A DNA stretch of 64,000 nt from Vibrio coralliilyticus ATCC BAA-450 (GTDB lineage Bacteria; Pseudomonadota; Gammaproteobacteria; Enterobacterales; Vibrionaceae). The position numbers and the translations under genes are program-made. The stretch is taken from positions 682,001 through 746,000 of the forward strand of contig NZ_ACZN01000017.1 of the NCBI RefSeq assembly GCF_000176135.1, written 5' to 3'. Below, in pieces: positions 19,001-26,352 of the stretch. The number at the start of each line of letters is the position of its first letter. Position 1 is the first letter of the stretch. The notes beneath the pieces are model-generated. The model did not search any database, was not told the origin of the DNA, and saw only the letters and a list, made by a program, of their open reading frames with translations.

Positions 19001-20882
19001 GCGTACTTGGAGTGACAGTGAATACCTTGTCTGAACACAAGTTTTCACCGACAGCATCATCGTCTGATGCTTTGATACGAACACAGACCTGTCCCACTTT
19101 GAATGCTTCATCAGGAATAGCCTGAGGTTTTGATGTTACAGGGCGATAGCTGATTCCACTATTAAGTGAGTATTCGTATTGCTCCACGTTCGGGTAACCG
19201 TCAACGTTCGTCCAGTTCAGAAGGTTGTCAGCATCGTTGATGACTGGAAGCGTCGGTGCAACAGGCTTGTTCAACACTTTGTTAAACGCGCTGCTCACCA
19301 CCAGACTTTTACCAGCCGGGCGGCCATCAATCGGGTTCGCTTTCACTCTCAGTTGAATGGTGTTGGCTGGAATGTTTACATTGCCAATTTGGTAAGGGTT
19401 CGCTGACGCATCTTGCCATCCGCTGCCGAGATTGATTTCATAATCAGCGGCGTTACCGAAACCAGACACGTTTTCCCAAGCCAGGATATCTGAGTCATCA
19501 TTCGCAGAGATTAAAACCGGAGCAACGGGCGCATCAGGAGTGACCGTCATCGCGGTCTCTGATTTCACCACCAGCCCAGCAGGACGACCTGAACTTTGGT
19601 CAGCTTTAACTCTGAGCTTTAAGTCTCCGACTGGAATCGCAATATCAGCGATGTTTTGTGGTTTGCTCACTACATCGTGCCAATTTTTGCCACCATCCAG
19701 TGTGTACTCATAGTGAGCGACGAGCCGAAAATCTGCCGAGTGTTGCCAGTCAAAGCTATTGTCAGCGTCATTGAGTGTCAAAGATGTCGGAGCGGCAGGT
19801 ACAAGCGTCGCCGTGAACGCTTTAGTCGATAGAAGTGCCATGCCTGATGCCAAAGATCTCGCTGGCTTTGCCATGATACGTACCTGAACATCACCAACAC
19901 TTCTTGCTGGAGCACCGACATTAATGGGCTTTGACGTTGCCGGTTGCCAACTTTGACCTCTATCTAACGAGAATTCGTAAGCGTTAACCTCTGTGAAACC
20001 CGGAACAAATTGCCAATCAAACGTGTCAGCCGCGTCATTGACGACCCCGCCGCGTGGTGCTCTCGGTCTGGTTAGAATTTTGTCGCCATCTAAGTCTTCT
20101 GGCTTAATTTTAAGATGCTCATAGTAATCAGAACCGATCTGAGCTAACGCTTCTTCCGTATTGCTCGCGCCATGAGATAACTGATCGGTACGAAGCTTTA
20201 GTTGCGCGGCGTCTAAATTCGCCAATCTTTGAATCGAGCCTTTTCTCGCCACTTCCTGACTGACACCGTCATTGACGGAGCTTTCCTGAGCAGACTGCAA
20301 GACTCGGGTAATCCCTCGTGCCAGCATGTGTATCTCTCGACTTTCCTGAGAAGTATCTGCCGCATAGTCTGACTTAAGCACATCGGCGGAAACACTTAGC
20401 TCGCTAGCAAGGCTTTCTGCAGCTTCATCAAACGTTGCCCCAGAACTTGTTGCTAGGCTGGCAACCATCGACGTCATAGGGCTGATGATGCTCGGTTGTG
20501 ATGATGGCGTTTCCAGAGTGAAGCCCTGAGTGACAGCTTGATTTGGGTTGTCCATGTCAACCGTCACATTGGCAATGGCTTCTACCAGCAACTTGTAATT
20601 TTCGACGTTGCCTTCAAAAGGCAATGTGTACTGACCCGACTTGTCCGTCTGAACCGTTGTACCATCTCCACTATCACAGACCGCATTGTTGTTTTTATCC
20701 AGACAAACATTCGCTTTGTAAAGATAACCATCGAGTACCACACCAGATAATACTGAGCCAGAGTTGCCTGTTGCAGGCGTCTCATTTGAAGTCAGTTTTG
20801 GGTCAGATTCATTTCCTCCGCCACAACCGAAAAGTGCAACGGAAATAGCCCCGACACTGAGCTTTTTGGTCAGCATTTTCAC
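16005..20882 (-). CDS. Giant multidomain surface lipoprotein (Fn3-like repeats plus Lcl/DUF1566-like domains)
   Basis: The protein has 1625 residues, starting at a GTG with AAGGAG 9 nt upstream. A lipoprotein signal ends ALFGC. Next comes a head with a Ca-site-like CLDKNNNAVCDSGDG and an ISPMTSMV helix region. Seven ~85-residue repeats follow, each with a W core, a YEYSLDxGxxW motif and VRVKA near the end. They resemble Fn3-like beta-sandwiches. C-terminal to them are three Lcl/DUF1566-like domains, with QWTLPTAEEVALL, DWQVPSLPQLKGL and NWRLPSVDELSSL. A ~300-residue helical, coiled-coil-like segment separates the first domain from the other two. DUF1566 folds occur in collagen/heparin-binding Lcl proteins. 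Its site upstream of flp suggests a cell-surface adhesin working with the Tad pilus (inference). Confidence 0.75.
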   Translation of the reverse strand: MKMLTKKLSVGAISVALFGCGGGNESDPKLTSNETPATGNSGSVLSGVVLDGYLYKANVCLDKNNNAVCDSGDGTTVQTDKSGQYTLPFEGNVENYKLLVEAIANVTVDMDNPNQAVTQGFTLETPSSQPSIISPMTSMVASLATSSGATFDEAAESLASELSVSADVLKSDYAADTSQESREIHMLARGITRVLQSAQESSVNDGVSQEVARKGSIQRLANLDAAQLKLRTDQLSHGASNTEEALAQIGSDYYEHLKIKPEDLDGDKILTRPRAPRGGVVNDAADTFDWQFVPGFTEVNAYEFSLDRGQSWQPATSKPINVGAPARSVGDVQVRIMAKPARSLASGMALLSTKAFTATLVPAAPTSLTLNDADNSFDWQHSADFRLVAHYEYTLDGGKNWHDVVSKPQNIADIAIPVGDLKLRVKADQSSGRPAGLVVKSETAMTVTPDAPVAPVLISANDDSDILAWENVSGFGNAADYEINLGSGWQDASANPYQIGNVNIPANTIQLRVKANPIDGRPAGKSLVVSSAFNKVLNKPVAPTLPVINDADNLLNWTNVDGYPNVEQYEYSLNSGISYRPVTSKPQAIPDEAFKVGQVCVRIKASDDDAVGENLCSDKVFTVTPSTPSAPTNGLVNDALNTFNWDWVDGFNSDSDYEYRVDGAAWATVQSKPLQLEDKVYAVGSLEVRVKYDPVTGRLASSALSNTKALTKQPDAPAAPTGVVVDDIADTLDWTFVTGFTSLSDYEWSMNQGTDWAPVLEKPVVVGDVAKSIGHVQVRVRANSENGMPAGAQASNDTAFTELPKLPALTGGNIVVGSDQANTKYPNLISWNFLSTTIADKAVTFDKPEYYEFTVDQGASWKPVTSVPQFIGTQAYAKSNVGLRVKKSVFPGLEHPASEILWASSLEGKFVAIQYLPMVSMLQVPSYADYNGWVGSNVKCIAEYDTEGKGTPIFWSTSVSISTSAEVMSVISELNNCGISQWTLPTAEEVALLSKRNSDSLPPTVRGNMISDASPSIWANKSGVPVTYAKGIEKEPGMLFNYAYAKWETISSDRLLADSITQLASAEKLLSDQNTLTTESENFLSNWFTALKNQTKTSRILLTDVSDQLETVNKAVMPSSSQLVQFESVLKDFKLQSNLLRYNTDTASISFLVNVKSLETKLSTIRENINALVVTKELLEAAKQIAKIHTLDSELVSEKDRLLAASLGSEIHSSSLALSDLVAQMESEIQSLAILKQLLDTNLAALPDRFKTLGLLITPLTEEVAHASSLQDISALKVAIVDGLNRAHDAGYVVSQGEATVLGRFAKLDLLGRFLPASATYAQGWRCVLDVSSGDKKRTWTLLQDGQIGGVDHVSFNAAGADIKTLLGAGGYLEARNNRSFCGFSDWQVPSLPQLKGLATATTLEGKEATLDLKAFPHHPANQGQKTSTYYYWSDAEYSADKQKAYTYSTETHIGETERFSHSHYSDQDVTLARLVRETVQQINWIYLAHNGDIVQSREQASCAKNDSTGEVWQLFDTNDGGARQVDYALYSERLNLQNSEKVCGLSNWRLPSVDELSSLMPLDETVFVHSIVKGSYGGTVSIYLNNLTTSNYYDYLDLKSGEQGRKERSSHEFFKNYLYRFISK

Positions 20883-20943
20883 CGCTGGATACTCCTTAAA
20901 TTTGTAGGTCTAATCAAAATTCCGGCGGCGATATTAATTTAAA

Positions 20944-20958
20944 TGATATTTATTATCA
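20944..20958. promoter_or_regulatory. Candidate Fur box between divergent lipoprotein genes
   Basis: TGATATTTATTATCA matches the 7-1-7 Fur motif TGATAATnATTATCA at 13 of 14 specified positions. It lies within a larger perfect 9-bp inverted repeat (AAATGATAT / ATATCATTT). It sits in the AT-rich promoter region between the 1625-aa and 680-aa lipoprotein genes. Confidence 0.5.
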
Positions 20959-21047
20959 ATATCATTTGATCTTTTATTTCACATGGTGATTAAATAATAG
21001 AGATAAATGCTAGGTCTGATATTAATTAACAAGATTATTGGTTTAAC

Positions 21048-23090
21048 ATGCTTAAGAATACAACAATATGCAGTGTAGCCCTTGCTGTGTCTAGTGCTAT
21101 AGCTCTATCCGCATGCGGTGGTGGCGGAGAATCTGGAAGTTCATCATCGGCGGCAACAGCCAGCACGTACAGCTACCAAAGTATGGCATCCTGTGCAGAT
21201 ACTGACCTTGATGGCAGTTGTAGTAACTATGAAAAACAAGTGGCGGTTACGAGCGGCTATTCAAGAATGATCGATGCCAATGGGGCAATACTTACCTCTC
21301 CCGCTGAATTGAGCATCATCTCTCCCTTCACGACTCTGCTCCACAGTGAGATGCTATACAACCCATCGACGAGTGGCAGTGTCGAAAAATCAAAGGTTTA
21401 CCTTCAGTCTGTGCTTGGCCAGCACGTAGGTGTCGACTTCACATCGGTGGACGTCAGCCATGGCCCTCAACAAGCGACAAATCTTCTGATGGCATCGCTG
21501 GAACAAGCTCAGACCCAGGGCTCAAGCAGTTCGCCAATGGTGAATATAGCCCAAGCTCTTGATGCAATGATTGAACACAAGACGCTTGATCTTTCCGCAA
21601 TAGATCTAGCAGCTCAAACATCACGCCATGTCAGTTTTGATGGTTCACTGTTAATTCATGGGTCACAAAGTGATGCTGGCTTGGCCGCTATGAAATCGAT
21701 CGCCCTTAACCCTGCCAATAGCAGAATAATCTACGTTGATGCACGCGATAATGTCCGAGAGCTGGATACGGCCACAAAACAATCGGTTGCAGTCGGTGCT
21801 TCAAGTTCATCATTTAGCTCTCGTAGTATCTCTTCGTATGATGACGACGATGAAGATGAGCATGACGATGATGACCATTATGGCGGAAATGCTAACAAAC
21901 TTCCTGGATATCAACAGGATACCTCCAACACGCTCAAGGAAGTGGTTCCCGCGCTCAACAGTGTTCAGTCATACAAATTGTACGAACCTAATGGCGTACG
22001 AAACCAGAGCTTCGTCTGCAATACGACAGGGGGTAACGGCATATTCCTGACCAGCCTGCAGGACAAGACGGGCAACCCGAATACCAACGTTGCGGTCAGA
22101 ACAGCAACGCGGAAATTGCAAATCGATGCGTACGGAGGTGCCTCAGGAAGTGAGCTCCCTGTGACTCCACCACCTGCTCAACCAACCGTTCCGCTATCTG
22201 CGTCTTCCTGCTACAACGATAACTTTGAGTGGATGCACCCTCTCTATCAGCAAGGTACGATGATTGCTAAGTTGGATGACGGATTAAATGCAAACGGGGA
22301 TCAGCTACGCCGCTTAGACGCCACCACGCTCAGTATGGAGTCCATTACTTACACGTTAGATTCTGATGAGAAAACCATTATCTTCTCCAAAGATGATAAT
22401 GAAATTCTGATTATCTCGGATAATCGTCAATCTGCACCTAAGCTAGTTGAAACCAAGACTTTAACCGAACGGTTAGCTTTGAATATCACCGACGTCTTAA
22501 ATGCCAGCTTCGCTTCTGGCGGTCAAATAGTGATGGCACTGGCATCGGAAAACAAAATCATTTGGACAGATAAAGCGCCTAATACTCAGCAACTTGGCTC
22601 TGTTAATCTCGACGGTCAGGTCAAGCTGATGGACTCATCTCCCAACGGCGCGTTCACCGTTGCCATCACTGCCACCAGCGTCTACTTGCTCGACAATGTT
22701 AAGCGAGAAATCGCTAAGCAAATCAGCTTTGACGCAAGCCAGACAACGAATCTGTTTGTCCAAAACGACAAAGCGATAGCCATTAACAAAAATGGAGTAG
22801 ATTACTTCCAGTTCGCCAACATCTCAGGGCCTAAGCTAAAAGTTGCTTCTCAATTAGTAACCAAGGAGCTGCTTGAGAGCTGGGAAAAAACCTCGACCTC
22901 TCACTGGAACTCAACCAGCTTAGGTTATGTGCTGACTCAAACAGGAACATCGGCAAGTTCAGCGCAGGCGTTTAATGATGTCACGTTGAACTGGAGCCCT
23001 TCAACAGCGACACAGGCTAGCCAGATTACCGGAGTCTACATAAACGGCACAAACCGTGGTGACAGAGTGCAACTATACAAAGCGCTTTAG
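21048..23090 (+). CDS. Large lipoprotein with acidic tract, possible beta-propeller
   Basis: The protein has 680 residues. A lipoprotein signal ends IALSACGGGG. Next comes CADTDLDGSCSNYE, similar in spacing to the Asp-rich site in the divergent 1625-aa lipoprotein, then LSIISPFTTLL with a helical segment, again as in that protein. The two heads look paralogous. A strongly acidic stretch near residues 263-278 (runs of Asp and His) may bind metal. The C-terminal half has repeated short beta motifs (ASENKIIWTDKAP, SPNGAFTVAITATSVYLLD) suggestive of a propeller. No enzyme motif was seen. It is transcribed away from the giant lipoprotein across a candidate Fur site and ends at a good terminator. 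Function is unknown. Confidence 0.7.
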   Translation: MLKNTTICSVALAVSSAIALSACGGGGESGSSSSAATASTYSYQSMASCADTDLDGSCSNYEKQVAVTSGYSRMIDANGAILTSPAELSIISPFTTLLHSEMLYNPSTSGSVEKSKVYLQSVLGQHVGVDFTSVDVSHGPQQATNLLMASLEQAQTQGSSSSPMVNIAQALDAMIEHKTLDLSAIDLAAQTSRHVSFDGSLLIHGSQSDAGLAAMKSIALNPANSRIIYVDARDNVRELDTATKQSVAVGASSSSFSSRSISSYDDDDEDEHDDDDHYGGNANKLPGYQQDTSNTLKEVVPALNSVQSYKLYEPNGVRNQSFVCNTTGGNGIFLTSLQDKTGNPNTNVAVRTATRKLQIDAYGGASGSELPVTPPPAQPTVPLSASSCYNDNFEWMHPLYQQGTMIAKLDDGLNANGDQLRRLDATTLSMESITYTLDSDEKTIIFSKDDNEILIISDNRQSAPKLVETKTLTERLALNITDVLNASFASGGQIVMALASENKIIWTDKAPNTQQLGSVNLDGQVKLMDSSPNGAFTVAITATSVYLLDNVKREIAKQISFDASQTTNLFVQNDKAIAINKNGVDYFQFANISGPKLKVASQLVTKELLESWEKTSTSHWNSTSLGYVLTQTGTSASSAQAFNDVTLNWSPSTATQASQITGVYINGTNRGDRVQLYKAL

Positions 23091-23094
23091 CCCT

Positions 23095-23121
23095 AAGGGA
23101 GGCCAAGCCTCCCTTTATTTT
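23095..23121 (+). terminator. Terminator after the 680-aa lipoprotein gene
   Basis: A 9-bp perfect stem (AAGGGAGGC / GCCTCCCTT), 3-nt loop and TATTTTG tail lie 5 nt after the stop codon. Confidence 0.85.
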
Positions 23122-23511
23122 GTGAGTACAAAATGAAGCGACCTGGTGCCTTTCAGCGCTGCTCTCTATACATGCGACAGGCTTGTTCAAAGTTATTCAG
23201 TGAATAAAATATCACCTAAGTCCTAGTAGCTAAAACCACTTTAAATTCAGTTACTTTTCCAGCTTTACGAAGCATTTGTAGCTCGTTAGTATTGGCGTTC
23301 AACGTTGAACTAGGAATCATAAGCGAATACTGCAAAATACAAGGTTTAAAACCCTCACCCCGTATCATGAATTACATCGATCAAATGAATCACATTACGG
23401 ACATGTCAACGGTGTTTGAACGTATCATGAATCAGCAATAACCATTGATAGCATTAAAGGCTTCTCTGGAAACATCCGGTGAAGAAAGAAAGTTTTGGGA
23501 GTGCATTTACA
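23122..23511. other. Intergenic region without a convincing gene
   Basis: This stretch of about 390 nt is AT-leaning. A 12-base direct repeat CGTATCATGAAT occurs at 23361 and 23421. A short open frame (ATG at 23367, 24 codons, reading MNYIDQMNH at its start) spans most of the space between the copies, but it has no ribosome site. Nothing else was recognised. The promoter for the 145-residue gene at 23512 should lie at its right end. Confidence 0.5.
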
Positions 23512-23946
23512 ATGCGTTATAAAACTATGGCCTTAGGCTTGTTGTTTTGCAGCCTTTCGGCACAAGCAGCGAGTCTTGATCCTTGGGCAGAACAGCTCGA
23601 GCAAGAAATGCATGCCAAATATACCGTTCTTAATGAACGCGTTTCAGCGTGTAAGGCCATGCGCAAAAGCTTTGATTATGCCAAGCCATTAAATGAAGGT
23701 TGGTTTAAGACTCTTGATACCACTGAGCAACAAAAAGTTATTCAGTTTGGATTCGCAAACGCCTCACAGCAATGCTCAGCGAAAGAGCGCGAAGCTTATG
23801 CAGGTTCTATGCTCGATTACGTCGCTTACACCGGAGACAAGAAGCCTCTCAATGAATGGCTTGAAGCACATCAATCGTCCTTGCTCAGCCGCTCGCCAAT
23901 GCTCGATTACTGGCGTGATGTCAAAACTTTGTTTCGTCTGACGTAA
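23512..23946 (+). CDS. Hypothetical exported protein
   Basis: The ATG at 23512 is preferred over a GTG 33 nt upstream. It has a GGGAG ribosome site and places the hydrophobic stretch (MALGLLFCSLSAQA) at the N-terminus as a signal peptide. The mature protein is about 125 residues, mostly helical by composition. It has two Cys (in SACKAMRK and QQCSAK) that could form a disulfide in the periplasm. I do not recognise the family. It stands alone between the 680-aa lipoprotein gene and the NIPSNAP gene. Confidence 0.65.
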   Translation: MRYKTMALGLLFCSLSAQAASLDPWAEQLEQEMHAKYTVLNERVSACKAMRKSFDYAKPLNEGWFKTLDTTEQQKVIQFGFANASQQCSAKEREAYAGSMLDYVAYTGDKKPLNEWLEAHQSSLLSRSPMLDYWRDVKTLFRLT

Positions 23947-24002
23947 AATATTGCGTTTGTTATTAAATCGGATTACAACAAGAAACATCACTTTATCTAC
24001 CA

Positions 24003-24329
24003 GTGGATGACACTTTGAAACTCATTGAACTTCGTGAATACAAGATCAAACCCGGCATGACTCAACAATGGCTAGACTGGATGCACGAGGAAATTCTTCC
24101 GTATCAGATCTCTAAAGGCATGAAAGTACTCAATACCTATATTCACAAGGGTGAAGACGGAGAAGATTACTTTATCTGGTTACGCGAATTTGACGATGAA
24201 GCATCACGCGAAAAAATCTACGCGGAAACGTACAACGAGTGGTGGATCAACGAAATTCGCCCACGGGTATTTGAGCATATCGACCAAGACTCCGTCACAG
24301 TACGTGTATTGACCCCTTCGGGCATCTGA
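24003..24329 (+). CDS. NIPSNAP family protein
   Basis: This is a ferredoxin-like (dimeric alpha-beta barrel) protein of about 104-108 residues. Family landmarks include LIELREYKIKPGM at the start and FIWLREFDDEASRE in the middle. NIPSNAP proteins are small cytoplasmic proteins of unclear role. Two starts are possible: a GTG at 24003, and a TTG at 24015 that would begin MKLIELREY, closer to usual family starts. Neither has a strong ribosome site. Confidence 0.8.
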   Translation: MDDTLKLIELREYKIKPGMTQQWLDWMHEEILPYQISKGMKVLNTYIHKGEDGEDYFIWLREFDDEASREKIYAETYNEWWINEIRPRVFEHIDQDSVTVRVLTPSGI

Positions 24330-24351
24330 TCACGAATTGAACGCATTAAAA

Positions 24352-24373
24352 AGGCCATCCATCAGGATGGCCT
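24352..24373 (-). terminator. Terminator after the marC-family gene
   Basis: A 9-bp stem (AGGCCATCC / GGATGGCCT) with loop ATCA. The A-run on its left gives a T-run on the minus strand, so it mainly serves the minus-strand gene. It lies between convergent genes. Confidence 0.75.
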
Positions 24374-24401
24374 ACATGTATCAGTTTAAAAGTGCTCAAC
24401 C

Positions 24402-25043
24402 TTAAACAAAGACAGTTTTGTAAGCTTCCGCCAACCCTTCAATCAGCATCTGAGTACCAATTACCGCTAAAATCAACCCCATCATTTTAGTCACCACGTT
24501 CAGCGCACTTGGGCCAACGGCTTTCACCAGCTTGTTGCCAAACAAGAAAAGAACGTAAGTGATGACGCACAATACCCCGAACGCGACGATAGTAATGATC
24601 GTCTGGTCAAAGCCACCTGTCGTGGCAAAGTTCATTGCTGTGGCGATCGTACCTGGGCCAGCAAGAATAGGCATTGCAAGCGGAGAAACCGCAACACTCA
24701 AAGCCGCTTGCTGCTGCTCTGGAGAATAGGCTTTTTCCTTGGTTTTATGATGAGTGGAATTGCCTTGCAGCATATGAAAACCAATCAGGAACACTAGGAT
24801 TCCCCCCGTGATGCGCAGCGCGTACAACGTGATGCCAAACAAATCAAAAATCAGTTTCCCTGAAATGGCAAACACTGAAACAATCACAAAAGCAAAGAAA
24901 ACCGAACGAAAAGCAATCGATTTTACCGTCTGTCGATCATCATCGCTGGTCAGGCCAAGAAAAATAGGAATGTTGGCAATCGGGTTCATGATGGCGAAAA
25001 AACCCATAAACACAGTAACAGCATGCACGACTAATTCTTTCAT
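24402..25043 (-). CDS. MarC family integral membrane protein
   Basis: The 213-residue protein has six predicted membrane helices. MarC-family landmarks include FFAIMNPIANIPIFLGLT in the first helix and SPLAMPILAGPGTIATAMN in the middle, an internal repeat of the same fold half. The family (UPF0056) was once linked to multidrug resistance, but its substrate is unknown. It is a single-gene unit, convergent with the NIPSNAP gene and divergent from nfsA. Confidence 0.88.
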   Translation of the reverse strand: MKELVVHAVTVFMGFFAIMNPIANIPIFLGLTSDDDRQTVKSIAFRSVFFAFVIVSVFAISGKLIFDLFGITLYALRITGGILVFLIGFHMLQGNSTHHKTKEKAYSPEQQQAALSVAVSPLAMPILAGPGTIATAMNFATTGGFDQTIITIVAFGVLCVITYVLFLFGNKLVKAVGPSALNVVTKMMGLILAVIGTQMLIEGLAEAYKTVFV

Positions 25044-25199
25044 AAGTCCTTCTTATTCTATAAATTTTCGATTTCAGTATAGAAGGAGACCATAACTGTG
25101 AAACAGAAAAGTGACAACTAAGTGATCTCTGACTCGACATTTCCACGCATACTCGATATGTTGCACAAGCAATTTATACCAAGAACAAAGGACTCAGCC

Positions 25200-25922
25200 A
25201 TGACACCGACGATAGACACTATCCTGTCTCACCGTTCGATCCGTAAATTTACCGATCAGGCCATCGATTCATCTCAGCTCAACACCATTATTCAGTCTGG
25301 CCTTGCAGCTTCGTCTTCCAGCATGTTGCAAGTTGTGTCGATCATCCGCGTCACGGATAAAGAAAAGCGCAAGGCGTTAGCGCATCTAGCAGGCGATCAG
25401 CCTTACGTTGAGAGCGCGGCAGAGTTTCTTGTATTTTGTATTGATTATCAAAGACATTTTGAAATTAACCCGCAGGTAAAACCTGAATTTACTGAGTTGA
25501 CACTGATCGGGGCAGTAGATTGCGGCATCATGGCGCAAAATTGCCTAGTGGCAGCCGAATCACTCGGGTTGGGCGGTGTTTACATTGGCGGTTTGAGAAG
25601 CTGTGCTGAGGAAGTTGACCAGTTACTGAATCTGCCAGCCAACAGCGCGGTATTGTTTGGGCTGTGTTTGGGTCATCCAGATCAAAACCCTGAAATCAAA
25701 CCACGCCTGCCTGCACACGTCATTGTGCATGAAAACGAGTATCAGACTCTGAATCTAGACGATATTCGCGAGTACGATGAAACAATGCAGACCTACTACG
25801 CAGGTCGTAGCAGCAACCAGAAACAAAGCACTTGGTCTGAGCAAGTCACAGGCAAACTCGCTGGCGAGTCCCGTCCGCACATCAAAGGTTACCTAAACAG
25901 TAAGGGCCTAGCCAAAAAGTAA
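25200..25922 (+). CDS. nfsA: Oxygen-insensitive NADPH nitroreductase NfsA
   Basis: The ATG at 25200 follows an AAGGAC ribosome site and gives 240 residues, the standard NfsA length; the frame stays open upstream but without a better start. Signature stretches are SHRSIRKFTDQ at the N-terminus, SSSMLQVVSI, AVDCGIMAQNCLVAAESLGLG in FMN binding and dimerisation, and GLCLGHPDQNPEIKPRLP. NfsA is an FMN-dependent cytoplasmic enzyme that reduces nitro compounds and quinones by two-electron transfer from NADPH. It stands alone, divergent from marC. Confidence 0.9.
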   Translation: MTPTIDTILSHRSIRKFTDQAIDSSQLNTIIQSGLAASSSSMLQVVSIIRVTDKEKRKALAHLAGDQPYVESAAEFLVFCIDYQRHFEINPQVKPEFTELTLIGAVDCGIMAQNCLVAAESLGLGGVYIGGLRSCAEEVDQLLNLPANSAVLFGLCLGHPDQNPEIKPRLPAHVIVHENEYQTLNLDDIREYDETMQTYYAGRSSNQKQSTWSEQVTGKLAGESRPHIKGYLNSKGLAKK

Positions 25923-25954
25923 CACCTCACAGGCTCAGGCATGGGCCTGAATGC

Positions 25955-26049
25955 GTGGTAAAAAGAGCAGCACTGCCAATCATGTTCGTGGGGGTTTTAG
26001 GAGCATGTTTGCCTGCCAGTGCTGCTGTCTTTAGCCACTTACCAGTGGC
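25955..26049. ncRNA. Structured intergenic element: long imperfect hairpin with an alternative hairpin
   Basis: Bases 25955-25977 and 26015-26038 form a ~22-bp imperfect inverted repeat (core AGCAGCACTG at 25966 and CAGTGCTGCT at 26017). Its right arm ends in AGCCAC, which could instead pair in GCCACT / AGTGGC (26034-26049). The two structures exclude each other. It could be a small RNA, an attenuator-like leader, a 3' stabiliser of nfsA or a small mobile palindrome. No clear T-run follows. Confidence 0.3.
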
Positions 26050-26180
26050 AAAGTTGTATCAAGGCCAGAATCGCTGAACGTTCCAACCAAGAATCGGTTT
26101 TTTCCAATCTCTCGTGATAGTACGAGACCAGACACTTCTGCTTACTGTAACTCATCTTGCTTCTCTCTCTGTATCCTGTG
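26050..26180. other. Intergenic sequence between structured element and promoter
   Basis: No gene or clear motif was seen in these 131 nt. The whole gap from nfsA to the SgrR-like gene is 430 nt and is otherwise explained by the structured element, promoter and leader repeat listed separately. Confidence 0.5.
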
Positions 26181-26208
26181 TTGACCTGATTATTATTCCT
26201 CTATAATA
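26181..26208 (+). promoter_or_regulatory. Sigma-70-type promoter of the SgrR-like gene
   Basis: TTGACC (26181-26186) and a perfect TATAAT (26203-26208) are separated by 16 nt. This would start transcription near 26215 and leave a ~138-nt leader before the ATG at 26353. Confidence 0.65.
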
Positions 26209-26240
26209 GGAACAGAAAAACCGAGAGATTTATTCTATAT

Positions 26241-26310
26241 ATTTCCCTATTAGTTCCCCAATTGGGTTTAATCAATCAAATGACGCCCAAAATAGGTAAA
26301 ATAGGGAAAT
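26241..26310. promoter_or_regulatory. Nested inverted repeats in the leader of the SgrR-like gene
   Basis: An 11-bp perfect inverted repeat, ATTTCCCTATT (26241-26251) and AATAGGGAAAT (26300-26310), flanks a second weaker pair (AATTGGG / CCCAAAAT). It could be an autoregulatory operator or a leader hairpin. Confidence 0.45.
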
Positions 26311-26352
26311 TAAAAATTAGCATTGTGCTTGTTTTTTCGATCTGAGGGACCG

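Noticed and set aside
23367..23441. Small peptide gene between two copies of a 12-base repeat
   Set aside because: The 24-codon frame has no ribosome site or recognisable family; it could be a gene remnant.
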